Source: Corythucha ciliata | Taxonomy: Eukaryota; Arthropoda; Insecta; Hemiptera; Tingidae | NCBI GenBank assembly: GCA_038030265.1 | Contig: CM075937.1 | Span: 25,710,198 to 25,774,197 of the forward strand | DNA length: 64,000 nucleotides | Direction: 5' to 3' | Shown: piece after piece, positions 44,557 to 54,900 of the stretch | Numbering within the stretch: the stretch's first letter is position 1 | Layout: every line of letters starts with the position of its first letter | Notes under the pieces: generated by a model | The model's database searches: none | The model's input: the letters and a program-made list of their open reading frames with translations, nothing else | What the model was told of the DNA's origin: nothing | Position numbers and translations under genes: made by a program

Positions 44557-45806
44557 GGGGGACGGACGTTAGACACACGGGCACCGATTGGAGTTACGTT
44601 AGACACACAGCTAAAGCCAACGGGGTTGCGTTAGACACACGGCTAAACACAAATTTTCCTTCCCACTTACAGACTTAGGACTGACTTCACTAGGCACTGA
44701 AAGCTCCCAGCGCCTGAAGGTGTGGTTAAAAATTTGTGTTATGCCGAAGTGGCATATTGTCAACCTATACCTAAGTTATTATAGAAAAGTGAGTATACAT
44801 GTCAGTTATTATAGAGTAGGTACGTATGCACGTCAGTATGCACGAAAAAGATAGTATCTACGTCAGTATGCACAAAATCAATCTTCACGTGGACGGAGTT
44901 TAGCTGACAGCTTTTTAATAAATTTGTATGCAGGGTACCCATTTTCTTTTTTCAAAATATAGTTGTCGATCCACTTCTGCCCCTTAATTCGTGCCGGTCT
45001 TGGTTTTTTCGTGTCGCCTTCTTCAACTGATTTTATTCGACAATACACCTCCGTCTGGATGCTATTCCATGCTATTGAGAATATCGAAAGTGTCATCGCG
45101 AGATTTGGGCAAAACACCTATACGAGTCCTTTTAGCTTTATAGGCAACATGCTGCAAATTCGCTACTTCTCTTGCTGTTGGTGTAGCAGAAGAAACTTCC
45201 AGCATGGATTTTCTGACAATCTGCGGAAGAAAAAATTTCGAAAAATTGTGAGTTATGACCGTTTTAGTGACTTAAAGTCGAAAACACGAAAAAAATCTTT
45301 AAACTAATGGTACAATACCTTCCTTGGAGGCATTGAGATGTCCTCAGTGGCTCTACGTTTTTCACAGCTGCGTGCAATTGAACTTTACTGACGTCATCCT
45401 CACTCTCGTGTGTGTGATCTACTTGAGCAACGGATACTCTACCATTCAACGTTCGCAAGTATGCTTTACAGTCATATTTTTTCCTCCCCGAACAAAGCCA
45501 CTGGTGATCACCACACTTCAGAACTCTTTGAAACACAAATTTGTAGCCCATGTGAAATAACACATCGTTTCCTTTACGCGAACCTCCCGCGACACAAACA
45601 ATGCTTCCGTGTTCATTCATCGAGCCGGCTCAACTGGCAAGGCAGGACGGACCTATCGGAATGCGTGATATCAATGTTTTGGGCCTGTGTGTCTAAGGTC
45701 ATAGGCGATTTCTGTTCAATCCGTGTGTCAAAGGTCATTGGTGTGTCTAACGTAACCGTCGCCCTCTTCCCACTTTCTCTCGCCGTGTGTCTAACGTCCG
45801 TCCCCC
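44557..45806 (-). mobile_element. DNA transposon with FLYWCH protein, 1,250 bp
   Basis: Ends are exact inverses over GGGGGACGGACGTTAGACAC and CGG beyond, flanked by an 8-bp duplication, GAAGAACT. Subterminal copies of CGTTAGACACAC occur three times on the left (to about 44643) and about four times on the right (from about 45682), pointing inward. Repeated motifs near the ends are typical transposase binding arrays. It encodes a FLYWCH finger and a second exon on the minus strand, but no visible DDE domain, so it is non-autonomous or encodes only an accessory protein. An 8-bp duplication with a FLYWCH protein suggests a MULE-like group, but hAT also makes 8 bp. Confidence 0.8.
44900..45620 (-). 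CDS. FLYWCH zinc-finger protein of transposon
   Basis: Exon 1 (45620 to about 45322) encodes SIVCVAGGSRKGNDVLFHMG, then FVFQRVLKCGDHQWLC, CKAYLRTLNGRV and DHTHESED: the FLYWCH pattern with W-C, C and H-x-H in the expected order. A GTATTG donor is possible near 45320. A second exon after TTTTTTCTTCCGCAG (45222-45236 region, minus strand) reads IVRKSMLEVSSATPTAREVA and ends about 45080 at a stop, giving a charged tail with VLPKSRDDTFDILN. FLYWCH fingers bind DNA and are common in MULE-type and related transposon proteins. The exact splice sites are an inference. Confidence 0.6.
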
Positions 45807-45814
45807 GAAGAACT
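45807..45814. repeat. target site duplication, right
   Basis: GAAGAACT, second copy. Confidence 0.8.
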
Positions 45815-47019
45815 AAGTGTCTAGGAAAAGTTTGGATTTTCTGTGACAAATTGTGATTTTTGTAGCGAAACGTGTGCCTACCGAGCAAAATCATGAGGTA
45901 AATGTTTAATTTTTGTGAGGCAAAATATCCAGTTTGAAAGACTAAATTTTCACCAGTCAACTAGTCAGTCCTTGGCTTATATACCTCTATATTTTGAGGC
46001 TAAGTTTGTTGGTTTTTGAATCGTCAATTTGTAATTTTTTCGCAATTTCTGTTCGCTTTGTGAGTTTGTGATGAAAAATGGGTCTCTGTATAGCGTATGC
46101 AGCCATATCATCGGCCAAATGACCCGTTATTGGTCGATAAAATCAAATTTTGGGATTTGAAACTACGATTGTAATGCGGATCCTGTTTTTCTGTATAGAA
46201 GAAACTAGAATAGAGCGAATTTGGCCGCGGGAAACAGCTTGGAATTCCCCCCACTGCATTCACGTCTGCTTTATCCGCGTATGTCCCGATTATTTGTTGG
46301 ACACTTTTCGACAGTATTGGGGACACAAATCGAAGTGGCTGACATCTGGTGTTATCAGTGAAAAGCTCCAGGAAGCATATAAGAATGCCGTGATTGTTTG
46401 GCTTAAAAGAGCATACTGTGCGCGATAATATGGTAAGCTGCTTTTTTACTTTTTTAATTAATGTAAGTATTACTCACTGAATAAGCGTATGACCGTTCAT
46501 AATTGTTAAAACCAATTATTTCTTAATCTTGATAACTACTCCAACAGCCGTTTCTTAGTCCTTCCAGAATAAGGGTGATTTACCGAGTATTACTCGTTTC
46601 CGTACTCTATTACCCACTACACGAAATGATTCATTTCAGATGGGCTCGGATATTGTTAATCTGCCTGAGATTATCCGCTGCACTGGCGATTTCCTGCGAC
46701 CATTGATTGAGGGATCTGTTGTTCTCAAAGCGAAACATGTTGAGTGTGACGTTGTTGGAGAAGATGACAATTCCCATGAAGTTTTCGCCCAATGCCTTCC
46801 AACGTTTATCTTGGAAAGCCAACCTCATTTTCGAATACAAAAAATTCATTGTGATAGTGACAAGTGCCATTAAAAAATGCACGTGCACCTAGACACGTCA
46901 GGAAGTTTTTATTTCAACTTTATTGTACATAGGTACATTACAGTTGTGCGAGCCAGTTTTAGGAACATGGAGCACGTAAGACATGAAAGTGCATGATGCC
47001 AACTTCATGGATTTCACCC
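45815..47019 (+). other. unassigned, with a possible two-exon coding remnant
   Basis: Two plus-strand stretches look coding: about 46313-46434 (KWLTSGVISEKLQEAYKNAV) followed by GTAAGC, and 46640 onward after TTCATTTCAG (GSDIVNLPEIIRCTGDFLRP, then HVECDVVGEDDNSHEVFAQC). The second ends in CLPTFILESQPHFRIQKI, faintly like the block before the SWIM finger in a family of transposon-linked proteins. A stop sits near 46426 in the first. I do not assign a function. The rest is AT-rich. Confidence 0.35.
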
Positions 47020-47640
47020 TTTTGAAAGAAAAATTTCCAGGGTGTTAGCTCATTTGTAAAGAGCAATTTATCGGATATCGCTCCTTAAAAAAAATTAACG
47101 GATTTTACCATTGCAAAGCCCAAATTTTGCGGACTATTTGGCTCTTACAGAACCAAATTTCACAGTTTTTACCCACTCAAAAGTCCAATTACGAAAAACT
47201 GACTTCCTAAAAAGCCAATTTTGCGGGACTGGCTCAAGAAATAATCCAATCTAATTGGTTTGGGCTGTGACCGTCAAAAATGAAATTCTAGGATTTGGGC
47301 TGTTTCACAGTTGAAATCTCGAGGATTTGACACTTACTGAATATAATTTCAACCAAGGTTTTGGCTAATTGGAGGACTAATAATTTCGCTCCCTAGAAAA
47401 AAAAAAACAATCTTTCGGATGGGTTTTGCCAAAACCCAAATTTAACGAATCATGCTCTTCACGAATCACTATTTTGCGCGGTTGGCTCCCTAAAAGGAGG
47501 CCGTCTTATGGATTCCACACGTTTAAATTCAAATTTGTAGGGGTGTTGGCTAATTTTAAAGAGCTATTACGCCGATCCGGCTATCTTAAAATACTTGACC
47601 GTTTTTAAAAGACTGACCGCGGGACTTGACCGCTCTCCCA
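47020..47640 (+). repeat. degenerate ~31-bp tandem repeat, tract 1
   Basis: About 18 imperfect units of 28-34 bp follow the form AATTTTGCGG, then TTTGGCTC, then TTAAAAAGCC. Good units are at about 47130 (AATTTTGCGGACTATTTGGC) and 47217 (AATTTTGCGGGACTGGCTCA). Units vary widely in sequence while the spacing holds. No coding frame. Confidence 0.6.
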
Positions 47641-47741
47641 TTGATACATGAAAAAATCTCAAATTTTGTTTCAAGTGTTACTTCCAAACAGAGTTATTGT
47701 TTTTCTGTCCAAGGTTTGCCCCAAAGGTCTGCCGGGACCAG

Positions 47742-47990
47742 GGGGGTGATTCTGTAACTTGCAAAATATACGTGTCGTAACTGTAAAGGGGGGGGGGATG
47801 TTTCACGTTGCCTTGGTTTTTCTACTTATTTGTTAAGAATTTATTTTTTCTTCGGAGACCACACATTCTCGCGTGAAAATTCCGCAGTTTAATTCACTAG
47901 GTATCGTAAAAACCATGACAACGAGGTACCTCCCCTCGCCCTTCTTCCATTTTACGACACGTTAATTTTGCAAGTTACAGAATTAGCCCC
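47742..47990. mobile_element. MITE, 249 bp
   Basis: Left TGATTCTGTAACTTGCAAAA and TACGTGTCGTAA; right TTACGACACGTTA and TTTTGCAAGTTACAGAATTA. Outer bases are G-rich/C-rich partners (GGGGG / CCCC). Arms of about 40 bp. Confidence 0.7.
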
Positions 47991-48737
47991 TGGGAAGAGA
48001 GGAAGTGGAAGACATTTGTCAAATGCACCTCAACTCATCGAATTCCTTGTTCAAGGAGCTGGAGAATTATTTTTTCTTTCTCCTGCACAGGTGTACCTAG
48101 AAGGAAATGGACTTATATGAGGAGAACGTCGTATTAACTTAAGCGATCCGGTAGGGATTGCGCTAAAAACCAGTCAATACTTATCAGGCCTCAACCACAG
48201 AATGATTCAAAAGTCGCCGACTTCGAATTTCAGCGAGCATTTGTATACCTACGCCCGTGGAAGCAGGAACTGTCCGCTTTCCTGCCAAGGTTTATTAGAA
48301 TAAATACTCTTCTGAAGATAGGGAAACACGTTTCTGGTGATTTCAAAGACACATTGATTTACTTCTAATTAAGCAAGTTGGAAATGTCCGGAAGAAACCC
48401 GCACGAATTTCGACACTTCTTTCCCGATCCTCAATTTTATTTTCCCTGGTTTTTCCATAATTTTTTCAGGAGGTAAACAATGGAAAGAAACATTGGGGGT
48501 CCGCTCGTTATTTGGACATTGAGAGACACAACACACGAAGTGGGTTTTTGGGGGCTCCCTCTAAGCGCGAATAATTGTGGTCCACTTCCTCGCCCGCCAG
48601 CAGTCGTTTAATCTATAAAATAATTACATAAATTGAGAACTGAGCTAAATTACCATGCCAAACTATTGACATTTCGAAACGATCGTACCGCTCTCTATAA
48701 TTCGTTTGAGTTGCCAATACAACTTTTGATCTTCTTA

Positions 48738-48936
48738 GACCGGTCGTCCACTGGAAGCGTTTTCGAGCGACGCTACAACGTGCGACATCGAGCGTACATA
48801 CAAAAAGACATAAATTGAATTCACTGCTGCTAAGCCTGAAGTGGACGATGTCACATTCAATTTGAGGCTTTGGGATGTACGCTCGTCGTCGCGCGTTGTA
48901 GCGTCGCTTGAAAACGCTTGCAATGGACGACCGACC
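48738..48936. mobile_element. Harbinger-type MITE, copy 2, TTA duplication
   Basis: The ends GACCGGTCGTCCACTGGAAG and CTTGCAATGGACGACCGACC are inverses, continuing CGTTTTCGAGCGACGC / GCGTCGCTTGAAAACG. Flanked by TTA (48735-48737 and 48937-48939), the 3-bp duplication usual for PIF/Harbinger. Confidence 0.8.
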
Positions 48937-48939
48937 TTA

Positions 48940-49410
48940 TGGGCCCCTAAAGGTCTAGATCCGACGCTGCACCAGAGCTCAGAAGATGAATTGAAAAATA
49001 CACAAAATAATTTATACGAGGGTTTCTGTCGCCGGTGTTTTAATTAAAGAAGTAAATTAATTAAATGATTTTACCCGGACGACACGGAAAGGCAAAGCCT
49101 AAGGCCGTTTTCACACGTGAGCTGCGCCGGAGTGAAAATACACTTTGGTTATCTAGAATTTTAGAGAGAGGCGAGGAAAATAATGTTCATCTGAAGCCGG
49201 ACGGATTAAAGAAATCAAGTAGCCCCTGTCGATTGCGAAACAGGTCTTCCCAACACTAATTATTATTACGCATAGAAACTTTAAACACATGTGAAAAACA
49301 CTGAACTGCCCTAAAACTTGGGATTTCCTAGGGGTTGATGATAACGTGATAAGGTTTATTATGAGTTGAAACTTCCCCATCCCATCGTTGCGCTCAAAGT
49401 TGTATAGAAC
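48940..49410. other. unassigned sequence
   Basis: No gene recognised. Confidence 0.4.
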
Positions 49411-49698
49411 CCAAGGTGACTAAACTTTCTAGAGGTGCCGCAGATCTTCGGCCATTACTGTCCTTCACCTACGTCACGAGCAGTCCCAACCGCCTTTGCG
49501 CTGGACCCAGTACATTATTAATTGTTATTGGTTTATGATTTTTGAGAATTCATAAACTTCAATTTCAAAATTAACTTGCTCTGCTGCTCTAGGGTGAGCA
49601 ATCGGGAGTAAAGGACTGCTGGTGACGTCATTCCCCACCCCTCCCTCCTGATGGGCAAATGGAAATCTGCGGCACCTATAGTAAAGTTTAGTCACCTT
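49411..49698. mobile_element. MITE-like inverted repeat, ~290 bp
   Basis: CCAAGGTGACTAAACTTTCT then GGTGCCGCAGAT on the left; ATCTGCGGCACC then GTAAAGTTTAGTCACCTTG on the right. GTATAGAACCCAAG occurs on both outer sides in the same orientation (49402 and 49700), which may be a target duplication. Confidence 0.65.
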
Positions 49699-50689
49699 GT
49701 ATAGAACCCAAGTTCTTCCACTCATCACGATTACTATGGTAACGGTGGTTATTTATGAAATTTGAAATTTTGATCCCGCCAGAGCGCTCTTCCAACATTT
49801 GGTCTCATTTTTTTTAAATAAAGTGTCTGCTTCACAAACTAGATGTGAAGCAAATAAAATTACAGCTGGATTTTGGGCATTTTTCATTTTCACTGATGGA
49901 ATATTTTTTTATTATTTCGATTCTTTTCCACCATTTTCTTTATAAAACAATTAATTTCAACTTCAAATTCCGTCGTGTTTCGTGCCCCGTTGTAAAACCC
50001 AGCACAACCAGAGGAACTGTAGATAGATGTCCGCCGTTGTAGATAGAAGGTGGAGCGAAAATATTCAAGGTAAAAGTTCAAGGCGGGTTTGAAGTTATTT
50101 TGGGGACAAAATTTGGAAAATGTATACAAAGCATTTTATGTACAATTTTATGTAGATTGGAATGAGTACTTGAAATCCGTGCAGCACAAATAAGGCGTAA
50201 AAAAACATGCCATGTACTTGACGAAGGCTGTTTGGAGGGGGCGAGGTATACTATCTGCGTGAAACTCGCCCTCAACGTTCGGTCTGCAGAGGGGATGGAA
50301 GAAACACCATGTTCACCTGACGCTTGAGAATGCCCATGATCTCGCTGCACTTGACAAAACATCGTGAAACAACACCGTTTCAATAGATACAATAAACTTT
50401 TTTTTAGCTCAACGGAAATCTTCTTCAGTTTTAGTCTGCTTGAACCATTCATCCACTATTCATTACTATTATGTCGTGATTGACCCGATATTCATAGTTT
50501 TCATTAGGTTTAATAAACTATTATTTTTTTATTTGTTCATAAGCGTTTTCCGAACCGCCAAATTTTGGCACCAAATGTCATGTCGCAGTCTGGCGGGAGC
50601 AATTTTCCCTCTAGCTTTAGTGACCACGCGTTATCAGAAGAGAAATGACTTGGTATCGCTACCATAACTTTGGTTGCGCTAAAGTATGA
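49699..50689. other. unassigned sequence
   Basis: No gene recognised. Short frames on both strands around 49890-50667 have no domains. Confidence 0.4.
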
Positions 50690-50868
50690 ACACATGGTAG
50701 GGCGTAGATGCACTTTATTGCATCAAATAAATTAATAAAACACCTCCTCATGTAGGTCTTTAAACGTTTGTGATTAACGCTTAAACTCAAAATTTGAATT
50801 TTACGCTTATCATGACGTCACATAACCGTTAACGTTAACCGTCCTACGGTTATGCAATAACTCCCTAA
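50690..50868. mobile_element. MITE, copy 2 of the 21361 family (inverted, partial)
   Basis: Reads as the reverse complement of 21361-21540: AAACACCTCCTCAT, TCTTTAAACGTTTGTGA, TTACGCTTATCATGACGTCA, and the end GGTTATGCAATAACTCC. The other half is truncated near TTGCGCTAAA (50680). Confidence 0.7.
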
Positions 50869-51239
50869 TTACTTACCAAAGACCTCAATTCGTTTCAGTC
50901 GGAAGTAAAACAATAATTTCTCAAAAAAATAACCTTTTTCTGCACACAGGTCTTCAAGTTTACTTTGTGTTATGGTCCCGGAGAGGTACCACGTACGTAA
51001 TTAACTTCCTCGCTAAACACTTAAGCGAGCATTTTACGACATTTTCCTGATGTCCGGTAGGATTCAAGTCCAAGACGTCGATTATTTCTCTCAACGACGA
51101 TAGTTGAGTGGAACCACTGTGACAGAAAGGGTTACCGGTGATGGCTGAAGAATTATAACTTGATTCACTCCAAAAAGCAATTCCATGGTTTCGGTTCCTT
51201 CAATGAGGTGATTACGTGGGGGGGGGGGCACTTTTAAGA
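50869..51239. other. unassigned sequence
   Basis: Nothing recognised, ending in a G run at 51220-51229. Confidence 0.4.
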
Positions 51240-51640
51240 TCAAAATTTCGTGGATTAGACACTGACATAACCCAATTTCGTGGTTTTAGCTACTTCAAGA
51301 ATGAAATTTGCTTCTTTAAAAACAACATTCGCCGGCTTGCCTCTTGGAATAACGTTATTTCACGAACTAGCGTTTCAGAAACCCATTTCGTGGGTTGGCT
51401 CCTTGGTATAGACCGCTTCACGGAGTTTCAGACTTTTAAAATGAACATTTTCCGGGTGTTGCCTCATTTTAAAGATGAATTTCCTGACTCTGGTGCTTAT
51501 CAAAAACAATATTTCGTAGATACGGGCCATCGTGGAATTTAGCCGACCCGTTGTCTTCCAAAAAGAAATTTCACGGAGTTTCGTTATTATAAAAACAATT
51601 TCGCGGGGCTGGGTCAGCCAAAAATTCTACTTTTCCGGGA
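51240..51640 (+). repeat. degenerate ~31-bp tandem repeat, tract 2
   Basis: Units of 30-33 bp: AAAATTTCGTGGATTAGACA (51242), CCAATTTCGTGGTTTTAGCT (51272), CCCATTTCGTGGGTTGGCTC (51382), CAATTTCGCGGGGCTGGGTC (51595). Same consensus idea as 47020-47640. The frames that cross it are not proteins. Confidence 0.6.
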
Positions 51641-51859
51641 TCATGAACATAATTTTGCGCTTTCGAGGTATTGGGTTACGTTCAACAGTTGCAGAGATAT
51701 TGTCCGTGGAGTTTCTTGAGTCAATTGTTGTAACGGAGAAGGTGTTTTTCTTTTTATTGTTTGGTCGTTTTGTCTTTGCTGAACGGCGTTTGATTTCTGC
51801 GAGTAATTTATGTATACAAGATGATGCTAGGCACTGAGGTGGTTTTGTAATGATGTTTT

Positions 51860-52477
51860 TCACAACGCGTGCACTCTTGGGTTGATGACATTGACTCGAC
51901 TGAAGAAACGAAAAAGAAAAATTTTTCCGTTGGAGTTTTTCCTAACGGTGTTTTCTAATGGGAATGTTTGCAACGCGAAATCTTGAAATTGGAAAGGTGA
52001 AATTTTCAGGGCGATTGAACGTGACGGGATATTGATTTTAGCCTGGACATGGTTGAAAAAATCAGTTCCAAGAATGATGTCGTGGGACAAATTTTTAATT
52101 TCATGAAATGGAAAAGTGAAATGAGCGCGTTGGATAGAAAATTTAAGGGAGAAAGCTCGTTTCACTTCAATAGGTTGATTATTTGCCATAGTGACTTGGC
52201 TGATAGTGGGCTTAATTTTCTGGACGTTTTGGGTGTTTTCTTCACTTATGATTTTTGGGGAAATACACGATAAAGATGCTCCCGTATCTACAAGAGCAAG
52301 GTATTCGTTGTTGCCAACATTAATTTTCAGGAAGAATAATTGGTCTGTGGAATTTATGATGGGTTCAGTTTTTAAATTTTCAAGTTTACTTATAGGGCGG
52401 TTCAGATGTAGTTGTGGGTGTTTTTGTGATGGGGAAAAACGATATTTGGGAGTTCTAGTCTGTCTAGGGGGGGCCAT
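51860..52477 (-). pseudogene. retroviral-type aspartic protease fragment
   Basis: Minus-strand frame of 205 codons with the active-site motif YLALVDTGASLSCIS and the second motif HDIILGTDFF, the order of an LTR-element protease. It follows the gag at 52623-53777 on the same strand in another frame, with a CCHC-type finger (CQICQKYGHTAISCW region, about 52560-52625) between them. RT and later domains are missing: the frame runs out near 51860 next to the repeat tract. An incomplete element. Confidence 0.75.
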
Positions 52478-52622
52478 CTTTCTTCGTAATTTTCGTCATC
52501 GTGTTTTTGGGTACGGAGCTCCGGTAACTAGTTTTTTGAATGATGATTCGTTTTGGGGGGTCTATTTTGTCTGTGCCAACAGCTTATAGCTGTGTGGCCA
52601 TATTTCTGACAAATTTGGCATT

Positions 52623-53777
52623 TTAGCGGGGTAGGGCTTTGGACCAGTGGGGCGGGGTTAAACATAAGTGGCAGGGGGTGCATTTTTTTATTTTTAGGTT
52701 TTTCGTGGGGTTGGGGTATTTTGTTGGAAAGGGGTTATCTTCCCGAAGAGGGCCATGTGATGGGGGTAAGTTATTTTGCATTGCCATGGCATTTACCTGG
52801 CAGGTTAGTTTGGCAATTTGGTCCGATAAGGCACCTGAGTGGGTGGTTGAGGGGGGTTTTATTCGGTCCAACACAAGTTGGAGGGTGGCCTCTACATCGA
52901 GGAGGGCGTTTACAAAAATTGGGAGGGACTTGGAGCTTGCCATGCTCATTTTGTCGAGCAGGTGGGGTAAAAGGCCGGGCAAAATATATGAAATTATGTC
53001 CTCATCTGAGGCGTTGGGATTTATTTTGTACGCAATGCATTTGACTTCATTGACGAAGTCAAAAGCTTTTTGGTCGGGGCGTTGGGTCATTTGGAGCAAT
53101 TTTATCTGGAGTGCGCGTTTTTCGTGTCGGGGAGTATAATTTTGGAGGAAGTGGCTTTTGAGGGCAGGCCAGGACTGGAGGACGGGGGAATTTTGACTTT
53201 TTAAGGCGTCGTAACACAGACGCGCTGGGCCGGACAGAGAAAATGGGATGTCCATTAATTTATCATTTTCATCCCAGGAGTAAATTGACGCTACCGTTTC
53301 ATAGCGGTCAATGAAACTTTCAATATTTTCGGTGGGTTCACCCGAAAAGGAGGGGACATCAATTTTCGGAATTTTTTTGTTTGGCTTGGGCACTGGCATG
53401 GGCATTGGCGGTGGCTGGGGCGGGGGTAAGTTGGGCAGAGAGGCCGGGTTTTCGGGAGTGGGTTTGGCTGTGTCATTTTGGCTGGGGGCTTGAGCACTGC
53501 GTTCAAAGAGTGGGCGAAGTTTGATCGTATTATCATCGAGAGCAGTTAGTGCCTCTGCGACGTCAAAGGACGAAAAATACGTTTTTAATTGTTCCCGGAG
53601 TTGGTCGGGAGTGGGAATTTGGAGGGTACCTAATAATAGGGCGGACGCAAAAAGGTCATCTTTTAGATCACTATTGATCCAGGAAGCACAATACGATTTG
53701 TTATGTATCGCGGAAATTAGTTCTTTTCGCAGGAAAGTTTGTCTCTCAATGAGTTTGTCAAGTGCGGGAAGGGCCAT
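52623..53777 (-). pseudogene. gag of a gypsy-type LTR element
   Basis: An uninterrupted frame of 384 codons on the minus strand. It has an N-terminal helical part, a Pro-rich linker (PNLPPPQPPPMPMPVPKPNK), then the retrotransposon Gag domain: KIDVPSFSGEPTENIESFID, LSGPARLCYDAL, WPALKSHFLQNYTP and QRPDQKAFDFVNEVK. The nucleocapsid finger follows in a shifted frame, so either a frameshift is programmed or the gene is broken. No LTR or primer site was identified upstream (53778-54590), so the element may be a fragment. Confidence 0.75.
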
Positions 53778-54589
53778 TGTTTCAGTGATTAAATGTTTTT
53801 ATAATTATGAATTCAGGAATAATGTGACAAAAAAAATACGACTTAAATTACGAAAGGCATGCACATGCAAATTCAATTAACGCAACAATGAGTCTTGATT
53901 TTTAACCAACTAATTTTTCGGGAAAATAGGCGCCTCCACCACTTGTCTAGGGTGGAAAAAGAAGGTATATATGCCGAAAAGGAGCCTTGTCTAGGAAGGA
54001 AAAAGAAAGTATATAAGATCAATTTTAATTTAAATTTTTATTATTTTATTTCAAAAGGCTGGTGGTATTTGCTTCAAGGGATTCGTGGACAATAATTGGG
54101 AAAGGTTTGGTTAATTTTTATATTTTAACAATTTTTAAAGATCTACTACTTGAAAGGGAAACGTTTAACTCGCTTGGCAATTCGAGAGGGTTTCGTTGGT
54201 ATTTTAGATCAAAAAATGAATAGTTTATAAAGACTCGTTATTTCGTACGATTACGACTAGAATAATTGATGTTATTTTATGGTGCTTGAAAAGTGGAAGA
54301 AACTTTAACAAGACTCCGAGGATAAAATTATGTTGATTATTTCTTTTATTTAAATCAAGTTCAAAATTATTTATTTATTTTGAGAAGAGAGGATTTTTAT
54401 TAATTGGAGAAAAATTGATTATTAATCGATTGTTACTTTTCAATCCCGTGGGTGATTATTTAAAAGGTAACGGGAAATTAAATATTTTTCTTAATAAGAG
54501 ATGCTGGCTTTTATCCTCGTTGCTTATTTTACAACCTAATCGGTCCCATCTCTGTTTGGGGGTCTAGAGGACTGTTTTGTCCCAATACA
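53778..54589. other. flank of gag fragment, with a short tandem duplication
   Basis: At about 53942-54020 a 44-bp unit is repeated (CTTGTCTAGGGTGGAAAAAG and CTTGTCTAGGAAGGAAAAAG, each followed by AAGGTATATA/AAAGTATATA). No LTR could be delimited by eye. AT-rich. Confidence 0.45.
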
Positions 54590-54900
54590 GTTGGCTCAAT
54601 AAAGTGACCTAGCTGCTCTGCTGGGTTGGCTCATTGAAATAACTGAATCGCTGATTTTGCGCATTAAAAAACAGTATGCTGATTTAATGCTTTTTAAACC
54701 CCAAATTTCACAGATCAGGGGGGTTTTAATAGAAAAGTGAAGCACACGTGAGACGAGAGGAGATTGACTTTGACAGCTAAAATTTATGAACACATGGCTG
54801 TGAAATTCGTTCTCATCTCGTCTCACACGCGTTTCACTTTTATGTTACCTTTTTTATAACCATTTTCTTGGGTTTGGCTCATTTAAAACCAATTCTGCTG
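54590..54900 (+). repeat. degenerate ~31-bp tandem repeat, tract 3
   Basis: Units of the GGTTTGGCTCATTTAAAACC and GGGTTGGCTCATTGAAATAA type, with AATTTCACAG/AATTCTGC starts, interrupted by an inverted pair (CTCACACGCGTTTCACTTTT against AAAAGTGAAGCACACGTGAG) at 54733-54843. Confidence 0.5.

Noticed and set aside
45613..45960. 115-codon minus-strand frame
   Set aside because: It crosses the end of the FLYWCH element, its subterminal repeats and the target duplication.
47020..47640. CRISPR-like array
   Set aside because: The units are degenerate throughout with no conserved repeat and no distinct spacers, and the sequence is eukaryotic.
52639..53139. Plus-strand frames opposite the gag
   Set aside because: They are antisense shadows of a clear Gag frame.
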